A stretch of DNA of 51,822 bases from Deltaproteobacteria bacterium (GTDB taxonomy: Bacteria > Myxococcota_A > JAADFL01): NCBI GenBank assembly GCA_013152945.1, contig JAADFL010000151.1:1-51822 (forward strand). Reading direction: 5' to 3'. A program made the position numbers and the translations under genes. A model generated the notes under the pieces. It worked only from the letters and a program-made list of their open reading frames with translations. It had not been told where the DNA came from and searched no databases. This document shows positions 1-7,680 of the stretch, piece by piece. Positions within the stretch are counted from its first letter, which is position 1. Every line of letters begins with the position of its first letter.

Positions 1-52
1 ATAAACTGCTATATAACATAAATTATCCTTATATAATTATTCTTTATTGTCA

Positions 53-70
53 TGTAGACTGAAGTCTACT
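53..70. promoter_or_regulatory. Palindromic operator-like site, GTAGAC-N4-GTCTAC
   Basis: TGTAGAC (53-59), spacer TGAA, GTCTACT (64-70). The six-base arms and four-base spacer match the perfect sites at 1982-2005 and 22317-22338. It lies on the far side of the 210-244 terminator, so it probably does not serve the 272-1600 gene. Protein binding is inferred from symmetry and recurrence only. Confidence 0.5.
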
Positions 71-209
71 AGGCCGCTCAAGGCATCGGCTTGTCATAAT
101 TATTTGATATAACTATTAAAATATTAAAACACCCGTACCGGTCATTAAATTTGATGGGGATTATAGTCTACAGGTAGTGTTGCTAATTATCCCTATCAAC
201 TCTACTGGA

Positions 210-244
210 AAAAATAGAGGGCCGTAGCTGAAAGCCACGGCCCT
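210..244 (-). terminator. Rho-independent terminator of the TSP3/MYXO-CTERM gene
   Basis: Read on the minus strand, AGGGCCGT pairs with ACGGCCCT (237-244 with 218-225). One mismatch and a further GC pair close a short loop, and the stem is followed directly by a run of six T (210-215 region). GC-rich stem plus U-tract just past the stop at 272 is the classic intrinsic terminator layout. Confidence 0.85.
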
Positions 245-271
245 GATAAGGGATTGGGAATGAGGGTCAAT

Positions 272-1600
272 CTATCTCTTGCGCCTAATCAGGCTGAGAC
301 CAAGAAGGAGGAGGAGTCCAAGCACAGAACCACTGCCATTTGCTGCAGAGCAACCACTGCCGAGGTCTACCGCTTCACCCTCGGCCTTGAGCACGATTCT
401 CGAGCTAGCTTTGGTTTTCTGTGGATACTTTTCATCGCCGAATACCAGCTTTGCACGAAGTTCAACTACATAGTCACCGGGAAGATCCGGGGTGATTGTG
501 ACCCGTCTATTTTTCTTGTAGTGATAGTTGAATGTTGTGGACAATGTCACAGCCCCCCTCGGATACTTGATGACCGCATGTGATCCTTCAGGTTTGCTGG
601 CAATAATCCATTCGTACTCAATTCCGGCATTCTGCCGGTTGGCCCAAATCAGGAGGGGTATATTTTTTCCTGTGCGAACGGTCCGGTCTCCTCCGGCAGA
701 GACTGCAAAAGCGCTTTCCGGATTGAGGCAGGTTTCCACGTCGGAAACGACGTAGCAGAAATTCCTGTCACACACATCACCGATGCCGTCACGATCAGCA
801 TCCTTTTGCTTCGGATTGAAAACCGATGGACAATTGTCTACAATGTCAATCATCCCGTCATTGTCCCTGTCGGCGTCACACAGATCGCCCATTCCATCGA
901 GATCCAAATCTTTTTGGTCAGGATTACTGATAAGAGGACAATTGTCAGCAAAATCTTGTACTCCATCACGATCTTTGTCTTTCAAGCAGGCATCTCCAAA
1001 ATGGCCTGGATCTGAACTGTCCTGGTTAGGATTTTTCACGAACGGACAATTATCCTGGGTATTCTCCCATCCGTCACCATCGATGTCAGGGTCACAAGCA
1101 TCGCCCACGAGGTCTCCGTCAGTATCGGCCTGGCTCGGGTTCCTGACCCTGGGGCAGTTGTCATCCTCATTAATCTTGCCGTCCCCATCGATGTCGGTAT
1201 CGCATGCATCGCCAATACCGTCGCCATCAGCGTCTTTTTGAATTTCGTTTGCGCTATTCACGCAGTTGTCACACGCATCTCCCACTCCATCACCATCCCT
1301 GTCGGCCTGGGCCCTGTTTGGAACAAACGGACAATTATCAAAGTCATCCTCGAGACCGTCATCATCATAATCATCTGCGTACTGATAAGTGTCTCCAAGA
1401 TCGGTGTCAGCAATCAATGTTGAGCCGCCTCCAGCGCCACAGCCACAACCACAACCGCACCCGCCCGGTCCACCGCCCGACTCGTTCGGTGTTCCACATA
1501 ACCCACCGGTGCATTCACCGGGAGCTTCATCCTGTGCCGATGCCCCCATGGCTACAAAGACACCTACTGCAAAAACCATCATAACCAATTGCTTTTTCAT
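272..1600 (-). CDS. Exported TSP3-repeat protein with MYXO-CTERM-like tail
   Basis: A 442-residue secreted protein. An N-terminal signal peptide ends near ASAQ and is followed by a short Cys/Gly-rich stretch with alternating GCGCG. About seven thrombospondin type 3 units (DxDxDGxxDxxDNCP type) follow; these are calcium-binding repeats whose Cys residues pair between units. Next comes a roughly 110-residue beta-rich domain resembling an Ig/PKD fold. The C-terminus has Ser-Gly-Cys, a hydrophobic helix and a final RRKR, the layout of MYXO-CTERM sorting tails, which are thought to be processed at the Cys and held on the cell surface. ATG at 1600 is chosen because AGGTAGGTGGG precedes it; a TTG 18 bases upstream lacks such a site. 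A -24/-12 promoter candidate lies about 55 bases upstream and a terminator follows. The ligand is unknown. Confidence 0.9.
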   Translation of the reverse strand: MKKQLVMMVFAVGVFVAMGASAQDEAPGECTGGLCGTPNESGGGPGGCGCGCGCGAGGGSTLIADTDLGDTYQYADDYDDDGLEDDFDNCPFVPNRAQADRDGDGVGDACDNCVNSANEIQKDADGDGIGDACDTDIDGDGKINEDDNCPRVRNPSQADTDGDLVGDACDPDIDGDGWENTQDNCPFVKNPNQDSSDPGHFGDACLKDKDRDGVQDFADNCPLISNPDQKDLDLDGMGDLCDADRDNDGMIDIVDNCPSVFNPKQKDADRDGIGDVCDRNFCYVVSDVETCLNPESAFAVSAGGDRTVRTGKNIPLLIWANRQNAGIEYEWIIASKPEGSHAVIKYPRGAVTLSTTFNYHYKKNRRVTITPDLPGDYVVELRAKLVFGDEKYPQKTKASSRIVLKAEGEAVDLGSGCSAANGSGSVLGLLLLLGLSLIRRKR

Positions 1601-1654
1601 AACCCACCTACCTTTCAAGCCATCTGGCCTTTTCTATTCTAACCTATGTAGCAT

Positions 1655-1670
1655 GCAAACCCCACACCAA
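1655..1670 (-). promoter_or_regulatory. Candidate sigma-54 (-24/-12) promoter of the TSP3 gene
   Basis: Minus-strand TTGGTGTGGGGTTTGCA has GG and GC separated by exactly ten bases and matches the consensus TGGCACG-N4-TTGC at 8 of 11 informative positions. A transcript would start near 1643, leaving about 43 bases of leader before the ATG at 1600. Palindromic sites lie 130-340 bases upstream, the usual range for enhancer-binding activators. Predicted from sequence only. Confidence 0.5.
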
Positions 1671-1869
1671 GTGTTGACTCATATACCCATATATTATTTA
1701 TTTAACGTGTTTTCAATATGTTAAGCAAGGCTGGTATAATGAATTCAACATTGATCCCACAAATAATATGTAGACTATAACCCCCAGCGGCAATTCGCCC
1801 AAAAGCACCGAAGTTGACTTTATACTTTTTAATAAATTATTTTATCTAATTATATTAAGTCAATAGCAT

Positions 1870-1891
1870 CTTGTAGACTATATGCTACAAG
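1870..1891. promoter_or_regulatory. Imperfect palindromic operator-like site
   Basis: CTTGTAG (1870-1876) and CTACAAG (1885-1891) are inverted repeats. Aligned to the perfect sites it reads TGTAGAC-TATA-TGCTACA: one arm intact, the other changed at two bases, with the same four-base spacer. It sits about 230 bases upstream of the predicted start of transcription of the TSP3 gene. Confidence 0.45.
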
Positions 1892-1981
1892 TCTTCCAAA
1901 GCCTGCTGCTTTTTATAATAACAAATTATTATAAAAATTAATAATAAAATAAAGCATTTTGCCATTAATGAGATTAAAATA

Positions 1982-2005
1982 AAGTGTAGACTATTGTCTA
2001 CACTT
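1982..2005. promoter_or_regulatory. Perfect 24-base palindromic operator-like site
   Basis: Two ten-base arms, AAGTGTAGAC (1982-1991) and GTCTACACTT (1996-2005), flank a TATT spacer. The inner 20 bases (1984-2003) are the exact reverse complement of 22318-22337, twenty kilobases away in another intergenic region. A dimeric DNA-binding protein is the simplest explanation. The position upstream of a -24/-12 promoter suggests an enhancer site. Confidence 0.65.
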
Positions 2006-2028
2006 GTGGCAATACAGTACGATGAAGT

Positions 2029-2046
2029 AAATACCTTCAGGTATTT
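2029..2046. promoter_or_regulatory. Inverted repeat AAATACC-TTCA-GGTATTT
   Basis: Seven-base perfect arms with a four-base spacer lie 23 bases from the perfect GTAGAC palindrome but differ from it in sequence. It could be a second operator or a small hairpin; there is no T-tract, so a terminator is unlikely. Confidence 0.3.
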
Positions 2047-2171
2047 CGAGTAGTGGTAAAGCACTTGGATAACGGGCGGAACGCATGAGAATCCTATCTG
2101 CAACGGCTATGGCGTCTACTCTGTTATTATACTATTATTATAAAGAACGCATGTACGCGTTTGCACTAATC

Positions 2172-2193
2172 AAAAAAAATCGAATAAGATTTT
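2172..2193 (-). terminator. Weak terminator candidate after the GMC gene
   Basis: On the minus strand AAAATC (2193-2188) can pair with GATTTT (2181-2176) around a six-base loop, and the run of T continues to 2172. The stem is short and AT-only, so termination here is uncertain, but it is the only hairpin with a U-tract just beyond the last gene of the long minus-strand cluster. Confidence 0.3.
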
Positions 2194-2246
2194 GTCCTGA
2201 TCACTTCCATTTTGAAGACAAAAGATTAAAAAAACAGACAGTATAA

Positions 2247-3917
2247 TCAAATTTCCCTTTTCAAGAATCGTTCCCTAATGGCATAGGCTACCCTCAAGCT
2301 GTTGGCCATTATGGTTGGAGTCGAAGGAACCGCCCCGGATGTAGGCATGAAACTTCCATCTGTTACATACAGATTTTTAACTTCATGGGCTTGGCAACTG
2401 GGATCAAGCACTGATTTGTCCGGGTCTTTACCAAAACGGCATGTACCCTGTTGCAAATGCATTGTCGTACTTGCCCATGTCCAGGGATAGACCTTCTTGG
2501 CAGCCGGCTTCATAGCCTTCAGGACCTCTAGTCCACGGCTTGTCATAGCCCTGTTAACATCGTCTGTGATCGGGTGGTTCTGAAGCGTAATCCTTGCAGC
2601 CGGAAAACCGTGATCATCCTTTATATAGGGGTCCAGGTCTGTATAGCAGCCTTGCCAGGGCAGATGTTCACCAAAGATTTCGAATTCAATAATCAACTCA
2701 TCCTGGAAATAACGCCTTAGCCTGTCTTTCAGCGCCTGACCCATCAGTTCCCATTTGGAATCCATTACCAATCGAATGGCAGCGTTGATAATATTGGGGT
2801 GGTGGATAAGAAAATTGTAAGTGCCACCCTTTGGAATCGCAAAACCCGCTTTTTCATTCCAGTAATCATCTTGAATCGACCTGAGCATGAAGGGCAGGTC
2901 CATGTTTTCCTTTCCAAAGGCTGCAATAAGGTCTGCCCTGTCGAAGATCGCCGTTCCTTTGCCAAATGCAGAAAATGTAAGATTTCTCCCTACCAGTCCG
3001 TTGTTGTTCGCCAAACCGTTGGGGAATCTCGCATTCCTGGATAGCAAGAGCAATCTGGCACTTTCAATTGCACTGGCTGCCACACAAACTACCCGGGCCT
3101 TTATCAAGTGAGTTTTATCATGTTCGTCGATGTATTCGACCCCCTCCACTTTGTCCAAGGCGTTGGTTATGATACGCGTTGCCCTGCTATTGGACCGAAT
3201 CTGGCAGTGTCCAGTGGCCTCGGCATCAGGTATGAAAGTAACAAGCGTGCTGGACTTCGAAGAATTCTCACACCCATAGTCTCCACACAGTCCGGCATAA
3301 TTACATGGAGGCCTTCTTCCGTATGGTCTTGATACAATGGCCCTCGGGGTGGGAAATGGGTGAAATTTCAGTTCCCTGGCGGCGACATCAAGTGATTGTG
3401 CCGCCGGGTGCGGCTGCAGCGGCGGCAGGGGAAAAGGTTTCGTCCTTGTCTCGAAAGGATTGATTCCAGCCCGCCCTGACACGCCGATCCTGGCTTCCAT
3501 CAGGTCATAGAAAGGCATAAGATCTTCAATGGTTATCGGCCAATCTTCAATATCGGAACCCTTTACCCCCCCTGTCAGGGTCGCCAGTTTCAAATCCTGT
3601 TCCTTGAGACGGTAAAAGAACCCACTCATGTGAACGGTTGCACCGCCGACACACCTGCTCGTCCATCCATCCCTTGTCCTGGTTGCCCTGGTTTGCTTTC
3701 CCCGCCTGATTGTATGTGGATCGGTCGAGATGTAAGGAACCCAGAAATCCCTCCTGCATATCTTGACTTCATCGTGCAGAAAATCACGGTTCGTATAGTA
3801 TGGACCTTTTTCAAGCACTACAACGTCGGCACCCGCTTCTGCCAGAATCGCTGCTACAGGTGCGCCGCCTGCACCGCTTCCAATCACTACTACATCAGTT
3901 TCGTCTGTTGAAGCCAT
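2247..3917 (-). CDS. GMC-family FAD oxidoreductase
   Basis: A 556-residue flavoenzyme of the glucose-methanol-choline family. The N-terminal Rossmann motif GSGAGG (residues 13-18) precedes a beta strand ending in VVLEKG, which binds the ADP part of FAD. The C-terminal GMC domain has HLQQGTCRFG, then VTDGSFMPTSGAVPSTPT, the usual active-site end of the family. Members oxidise alcohols, sugars or sugar acids; the substrate cannot be read from the sequence. The gene starts nine bases after the Tat protein, with an AGGGG ribosome site inside the gap, so the two are very probably co-translated as large and small subunits of a gluconate-2-dehydrogenase-like enzyme. No Tat signal of its own is present, so export as a complex with the Tat-bearing partner is plausible (inference). 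Confidence 0.9.
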   Translation of the reverse strand: MASTDETDVVVIGSGAGGAPVAAILAEAGADVVVLEKGPYYTNRDFLHDEVKICRRDFWVPYISTDPHTIRRGKQTRATRTRDGWTSRCVGGATVHMSGFFYRLKEQDLKLATLTGGVKGSDIEDWPITIEDLMPFYDLMEARIGVSGRAGINPFETRTKPFPLPPLQPHPAAQSLDVAARELKFHPFPTPRAIVSRPYGRRPPCNYAGLCGDYGCENSSKSSTLVTFIPDAEATGHCQIRSNSRATRIITNALDKVEGVEYIDEHDKTHLIKARVVCVAASAIESARLLLLSRNARFPNGLANNNGLVGRNLTFSAFGKGTAIFDRADLIAAFGKENMDLPFMLRSIQDDYWNEKAGFAIPKGGTYNFLIHHPNIINAAIRLVMDSKWELMGQALKDRLRRYFQDELIIEFEIFGEHLPWQGCYTDLDPYIKDDHGFPAARITLQNHPITDDVNRAMTSRGLEVLKAMKPAAKKVYPWTWASTTMHLQQGTCRFGKDPDKSVLDPSCQAHEVKNLYVTDGSFMPTSGAVPSTPTIMANSLRVAYAIRERFLKREI

Positions 3918-3926
3918 GATACACCC

Positions 3927-4535
3927 CTAGTCGTGAAATCCCTTGTCTGGGTTCAGCAAACGCCCGACTCCAACCGGATTCCACCAACGGGATTTCATAC
4001 CATCCGGTATTCCGATAAATTTCCATCCGACTCTGTCGCGGTTACCGCCGTACTTGGGATCAGAGAGATATCCCTCGATAACAAACTCCACCAATTGCTT
4101 ATAGAAAAGATAGCCATCGAATTTCTTTATTCTTATTTTTTTTCCCTGGAACATACGCAGTATTACTTCCTGCTCCCCGTGCTTCAATGTTGTGAATTTC
4201 CTCTTGTATTTCCGCTTGGCCACATTGTTCAACTGGATTGCACCAACCATTAAATACTTTCTGGTATTATCGAAAGGCTTTTGCGTCAGCCAATAATCCA
4301 TGAAGGCCGGAATACCTGCATCAATGGCGCCGGGCAAGATAACTTCCGCTGCTGCTGCAAGGATTTCCTCGATATCCGGTTCAAAGGCCTTGCCCAAAGA
4401 AAGATTATTTTCCCTCCCCGCAACCGGCACTGCCTTGGCCAAAAGAATACCACTGCCTGAAAGGACCGCGGTTTTTACAACCTGTCTCCTGGTCATCAAC
4501 AACTCTGGCTTCTTTTCCGTTCTCTTTTTTCCCAT
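3927..4535 (-). CDS. Tat-exported gluconate 2-dehydrogenase subunit 3-like protein
   Basis: A 202-residue protein with a twin-arginine signal: TRRQVVK at about residues 15-21, then a hydrophobic stretch and an AxA-like end. The mature part fits the gluconate 2-dehydrogenase subunit 3 family, with the typical end YLSDPKYGGNRDRVGWKFIG. In known complexes this small subunit escorts the FAD-containing large subunit through the Tat pathway. The start ATG at 4535 is preceded by TAGGAGGG, where TAG is also the stop of the cytochrome c gene, so the genes are tightly coupled. The subunit has no cofactor motif of its own. The heme subunit of a classic gluconate dehydrogenase could here be replaced by the upstream multiheme cytochrome (inference). 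Confidence 0.88.
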   Translation of the reverse strand: MGKKRTEKKPELLMTRRQVVKTAVLSGSGILLAKAVPVAGRENNLSLGKAFEPDIEEILAAAAEVILPGAIDAGIPAFMDYWLTQKPFDNTRKYLMVGAIQLNNVAKRKYKRKFTTLKHGEQEVILRMFQGKKIRIKKFDGYLFYKQLVEFVIEGYLSDPKYGGNRDRVGWKFIGIPDGMKSRWWNPVGVGRLLNPDKGFHD

Positions 4536-4544
4536 GTCGCCCTC

Positions 4545-5564
4545 CTAGTGGCACACAGAGCAGGAAGCTCGTCTCTTTTCCACCACGGGGCACCTGCCTT
4601 TTCCCGTTAGCGAAGGAGCGGGCGGGCCTGACGGATGACAAGATCCGCAGCTAAGCTCATGCTTGTGCTCTATTATAAAGGGACACTTGTGGCTGAATAC
4701 TCCGGATGCCTTGGAATCAGGCCCGGCGTGACATGACGCGCATGGCATATCTACGATGATCTTGGCCTTTGTACGTTTCGTACACGCCGAAGGCTCGGCA
4801 AGGGCCAGACTCTCGAGAAATACCACAAGACTTTCCATTGATTTCCTGTCGTGCCCGAGTGCCAATTTAAACGAAGGCATGCTGGAATCCGCGAAATTGG
4901 CTGTTGGATCGAGTATACTTGTCACGAGGTATTCAGGACTTTTCCTTCCGATTTTTGTAAGATCCGGGCCAAAGTCCCATGAGCCCTTTCCTTGAGTGCC
5001 TAACGGATGACAACCTGTACAACCAAGCCCCAGGTACAACCTGGCGCCCTTTACCAGTACTTCCATGCCGGGCGCATCCCCGGGGACATGGCATCTGCCA
5101 CAGCTCGCCTGAATGTGAGGCTCTCGAAGCAAAGGATCCTTTCCACCGGCCGGTCCCTTGTGTGCACCTTCAACAGTCAATGCCCTCCCGTTTCCACCAT
5201 GACACGAAGAACAGCCGAATCTCGTTGCCGGATGGTACGTAAGAAGGCCTCCTGGATGAGGCTTGAATGGATTTAACAATTTTTTTTCTGAAATATCCTT
5301 GCGTTCAATGCCGAGGTGGCAGGTGGTACAACGATCCACATTTCCATCACAGGCATGAACTTGCAATATTTGTATATTCTCACTGCCGGCCGGGTCTACA
5401 GTGGAAATGAACTCTTCTTGCTTTTGTTTCCAGTCCGGTTCAGCCTGCCTGTACATTGTCAAGCCCATAGCTGCAAACAGTAACAATATACTGGCAAACA
5501 AGGCTAATTTCAGCCTCCTCGTGTCTCTATTCCTGAAATCTTCTCTATTGGAATTAGAGGACAA
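4545..5564 (-). CDS. Membrane-anchored seven-heme cytochrome c
   Basis: A protein of about 339 residues with a short cytoplasmic N-terminus, one membrane helix (around residues 17-36 from the chosen start) and seven CXXCH heme motifs: CTTCH, CSSCH, CGRCH, CTGCH, CASCH, CGSCH and CSVCH. The last motif is the final five residues. A TTG at 5564 is taken as start because GGGAGGA stands about nine bases upstream; it overlaps the end of cytochrome b by 11 bases. An ATG at 5636 in the same frame would add 24 residues rich in Cys and lies deep inside cytochrome b. By position it replaces cytochrome c1 next to Rieske and cytochrome b genes, and it could accept electrons from the GMC enzyme or pass them onward. 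Confidence 0.85.
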   Translation of the reverse strand: MSSNSNREDFRNRDTRRLKLALFASILLLFAAMGLTMYRQAEPDWKQKQEEFISTVDPAGSENIQILQVHACDGNVDRCTTCHLGIERKDISEKKLLNPFKPHPGGLLTYHPATRFGCSSCHGGNGRALTVEGAHKGPAGGKDPLLREPHIQASCGRCHVPGDAPGMEVLVKGARLYLGLGCTGCHPLGTQGKGSWDFGPDLTKIGRKSPEYLVTSILDPTANFADSSMPSFKLALGHDRKSMESLVVFLESLALAEPSACTKRTKAKIIVDMPCASCHAGPDSKASGVFSHKCPFIIEHKHELSCGSCHPSGPPAPSLTGKGRCPVVEKRRASCSVCH

Positions 5565-6909
5565 GCCGCCATTCCTCCCAGGGCCAATAAAGCTCCCAGC
5601 CCGGTCCTCTGAACATACCGAGCACTGTAAATACAATAACAGCGACTATCAAGACTGTGGCGGAACAAAGAACAGCCGCCCTGGTAGAGCCGGTGATTAT
5701 TCCTGACAAGAAAAATCCAAGTACCGACAACGCCAACGTGGCAGTAGCCGGATTAAACAGGTCCAACTCCAGGAAAGACATAGCGCTGTTCCGGATATCC
5801 GCCTTGAGGTACAGGGCTTCTATTCCAACGAGTAATCCCGTGGCTGCCAAAAGGGTTAAAAGGACAATGATTTTTTCCGTCCTACCCCCGAACCACCGGC
5901 CGGCCATGGATCCTCCCTTATCCAGAGCAGGTACCATTGCCATGAATACCATGAGAAACAATGGGAATATCAATCCACCCACAGTTGCGGAGTAGCTGAC
6001 CATTTCCTGGAGCCAAAGAAAGTACCATGGGGTCTTCTCTGGGTTGGACGGATTGTGGAGATTTGCAGCAGGGCCCAAGGGCGCGGGTACCAAGTTGGCG
6101 ACAACCAAGATAACCGCCACGACTATGAAGAAGATGATCCCCTGCCTTGATGTCAAGTGAGGCCTGGCGGAGAGAGTATCCGATTTTTGACTCTCCCCTT
6201 GCTGGGAAGCCACCAGACCTTTATCCCTGCGGATCCTCCACAAGTGAAGCACCAACAGGATTGCCAGCAATAATGGCAAGATAGCCACATGAAGTGCATA
6301 GAACCTGGTCAGAGCCTGTTGGCCGACCTCATCTCCCCCCAAGACAAGCAATTTCAGCCCATGTCCCAGCACAGGCAGTTGATCAAACAGGTTCGTGCCT
6401 ACCCTTACGGCCCAGTAGGAAAGCTGGTCCCACGGCAACAGGTACCCGGTGAAGGCAAGACCCATTGTAATCAGAAACAAGCCCATTCCTATAATCCAGT
6501 TGAATCCCCTGCCTGAATACCCGGCGGTGAAAAGCACACGCAGGAAGTGGAGAAAGACAACCAGCACCATGGCATGACCGGCCCACCTGTGCATTGCCCG
6601 CACCACAGCACCCAAGGTGACTACGTATTCCAGGTCGTTAGTGCTGGCCAATGCCTGCTCTGTGGTCGGCACATAGTAGATCATCAACAAAACGCCGCTC
6701 AAAACCAATACAACCAACAAGGACAGCGTTATAAAACCCAGTCCCAAGGTTGTCCATGGTGACAAGGCAATCCTGCTTATCCTCGGCGGATTTGGATGTA
6801 GGAAAAAGCTCTTTTTTACGCCATGGGACGGGTCTCGCCCCGTGCCGTCCGTAAAGCCAAGACGATTCAAACGTAAGTTATGTCCGATTTGAATTAAAAA
6901 CCTGCTCAA
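5554..6909 (-). CDS. Cytochrome b of a bc-type quinol oxidoreductase
   Basis: A 451-residue integral membrane protein with eight or more helices. Heme ligands are visible as H107 and H121 in one helix (RAMHRWAGH...FLH) and H207 and H222 in another; the 15-residue step of the second pair is the b6-type spacing. TPWYFLWLQE stands in for the PEWY motif of the quinol-oxidising site, so the N-terminal (b6-like) and C-terminal (subunit IV-like) halves are fused in one chain. The start codon is a TTG with GGTGAAAG upstream, 20 bases after the Rieske gene. Together with the Rieske protein and the multiheme cytochrome it should form a complex III analogue. Confidence 0.92.
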   Translation of the reverse strand: MSRFLIQIGHNLRLNRLGFTDGTGRDPSHGVKKSFFLHPNPPRISRIALSPWTTLGLGFITLSLLVVLVLSGVLLMIYYVPTTEQALASTNDLEYVVTLGAVVRAMHRWAGHAMVLVVFLHFLRVLFTAGYSGRGFNWIIGMGLFLITMGLAFTGYLLPWDQLSYWAVRVGTNLFDQLPVLGHGLKLLVLGGDEVGQQALTRFYALHVAILPLLLAILLVLHLWRIRRDKGLVASQQGESQKSDTLSARPHLTSRQGIIFFIVVAVILVVANLVPAPLGPAANLHNPSNPEKTPWYFLWLQEMVSYSATVGGLIFPLFLMVFMAMVPALDKGGSMAGRWFGGRTEKIIVLLTLLAATGLLVGIEALYLKADIRNSAMSFLELDLFNPATATLALSVLGFFLSGIITGSTRAAVLCSATVLIVAVIVFTVLGMFRGPGWELYWPWEEWRLVL

Positions 6910-6929
6910 TAGCTTTCACCGATTTTTCA

Positions 6930-7625
6930 TTAATGATTGTCACCGTCATTATCCGATGATTCAAATTTAACTATTTCACCCTTGTCCACCCAGAGTTTAC
7001 CGTCCGCTTTCAACCATACCTTGTATTTCGGCAAATCCCTCCTTGCAGGGCCCTTCGTGACCCGGCCGGATTCATCATACCTTGCCCCATGACAAGGACA
7101 CATGAACCCTTGATCAGACTTTTGGACGATACATCCGAGGTGGGTGCAGATTGCAGAAAAGGCGACTACCCCTTTTTCTGTCCTCTTAATAAAGAGATCG
7201 CGCTCCCGCAAAAAGGTCAGCGTGTTCATCCTGAAATCACCCGGCGCTCCAATCGGAAACCTCTTGGGCTTTCCAGCCGCAACCTCTGGAACAGCCAGGG
7301 CTGAAATTCCGGCAACAGTCATGAGCCCGCAGGTGCCAAGCAAGGTCGTGCCTGCAAGGGATAGAAAATCACGCCGGTTAGTCGCTTGTTTCCCAGTGTC
7401 TTCTTTCAAAGCGCCATGATCAGGAAGTGAGATTGCGGCCCGTGCATCGTTACCTTGTGGTGTCTCCAAAGGAGATTGATCAGGCACCTGTTCTTCCTGC
7501 TGATTGGACTTTTCCAATCGAAAATCGTCTTTTTTCTTTTGAGGGAAATTCCGATCTTCGCCCTTTTTCACGACTTGTCTTTTTACAGCTTTCTTTGGCG
7601 CACTTTTCTTTTTCTTTCTTCCCAT
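6930..7625 (-). CDS. Rieske iron-sulfur protein of the bc-type complex
   Basis: A 231-residue protein. C160-T-H162-L-G-C165 and C176-P-C178-H179-G are the two Rieske boxes: C160, H162, C176 and H179 hold the 2Fe-2S cluster and C165-C178 form the disulfide. A twin-arginine signal ([10 protein letters not shown], from about residue 83) begins the membrane anchor. Unusually, about 80 residues of Lys-rich and then Gln/Pro-rich sequence precede the Tat motif and would lie in the cytoplasm. The gene sits 20 bases ahead of cytochrome b and 55 bases behind the spermidine-synthase-like gene. It transfers electrons from quinol to the c-type cytochrome. Confidence 0.93.
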   Translation of the reverse strand: MGRKKKKSAPKKAVKRQVVKKGEDRNFPQKKKDDFRLEKSNQQEEQVPDQSPLETPQGNDARAAISLPDHGALKEDTGKQATNRRDFLSLAGTTLLGTCGLMTVAGISALAVPEVAAGKPKRFPIGAPGDFRMNTLTFLRERDLFIKRTEKGVVAFSAICTHLGCIVQKSDQGFMCPCHGARYDESGRVTKGPARRDLPKYKVWLKADGKLWVDKGEIVKFESSDNDGDNH

Positions 7626-7680
7626 TGTGCTTCAAGTCTAATCTGATGTTTCAAATGAATCAAGAACTTCGACAAGCAAT

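Larger units (their letters stand above)
1..271. other. AT-rich intergenic edge region
   Basis: No gene is supported here. The stretch is AT-rich and holds one palindrome of the GTAGAC-N4-GTCTAC type (54-69), one half-site (AGTCTACA, 165-172) and the terminator of the gene that ends at 272. The palindrome may serve a gene beyond the left edge of the window; no -24/-12 element was found on either strand in these bases. Confidence 0.6.
1601..2246. other. AT-rich regulatory intergenic region
   Basis: This 646-base stretch separates the minus-strand TSP3 gene from the end of the GMC oxidoreductase gene. It holds a sigma-54-like promoter (1655-1670, minus strand), a half-site TGTAGACT (1769-1776), an imperfect palindrome (1870-1891), a perfect 24-base palindrome (1982-2005), a second unrelated inverted repeat (2029-2046), a lone GTCTAC (2114-2119) and a weak terminator (2172-2193). 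An open frame on the minus strand at 1885-2103 is not considered a gene. Confidence 0.65.

Noticed and set aside
1885-2103. 72-codon open frame on the minus strand in AT-rich DNA
   Set aside because: No ribosome site or known family; it runs through the perfect and imperfect palindromes, so the DNA is better explained as regulatory.
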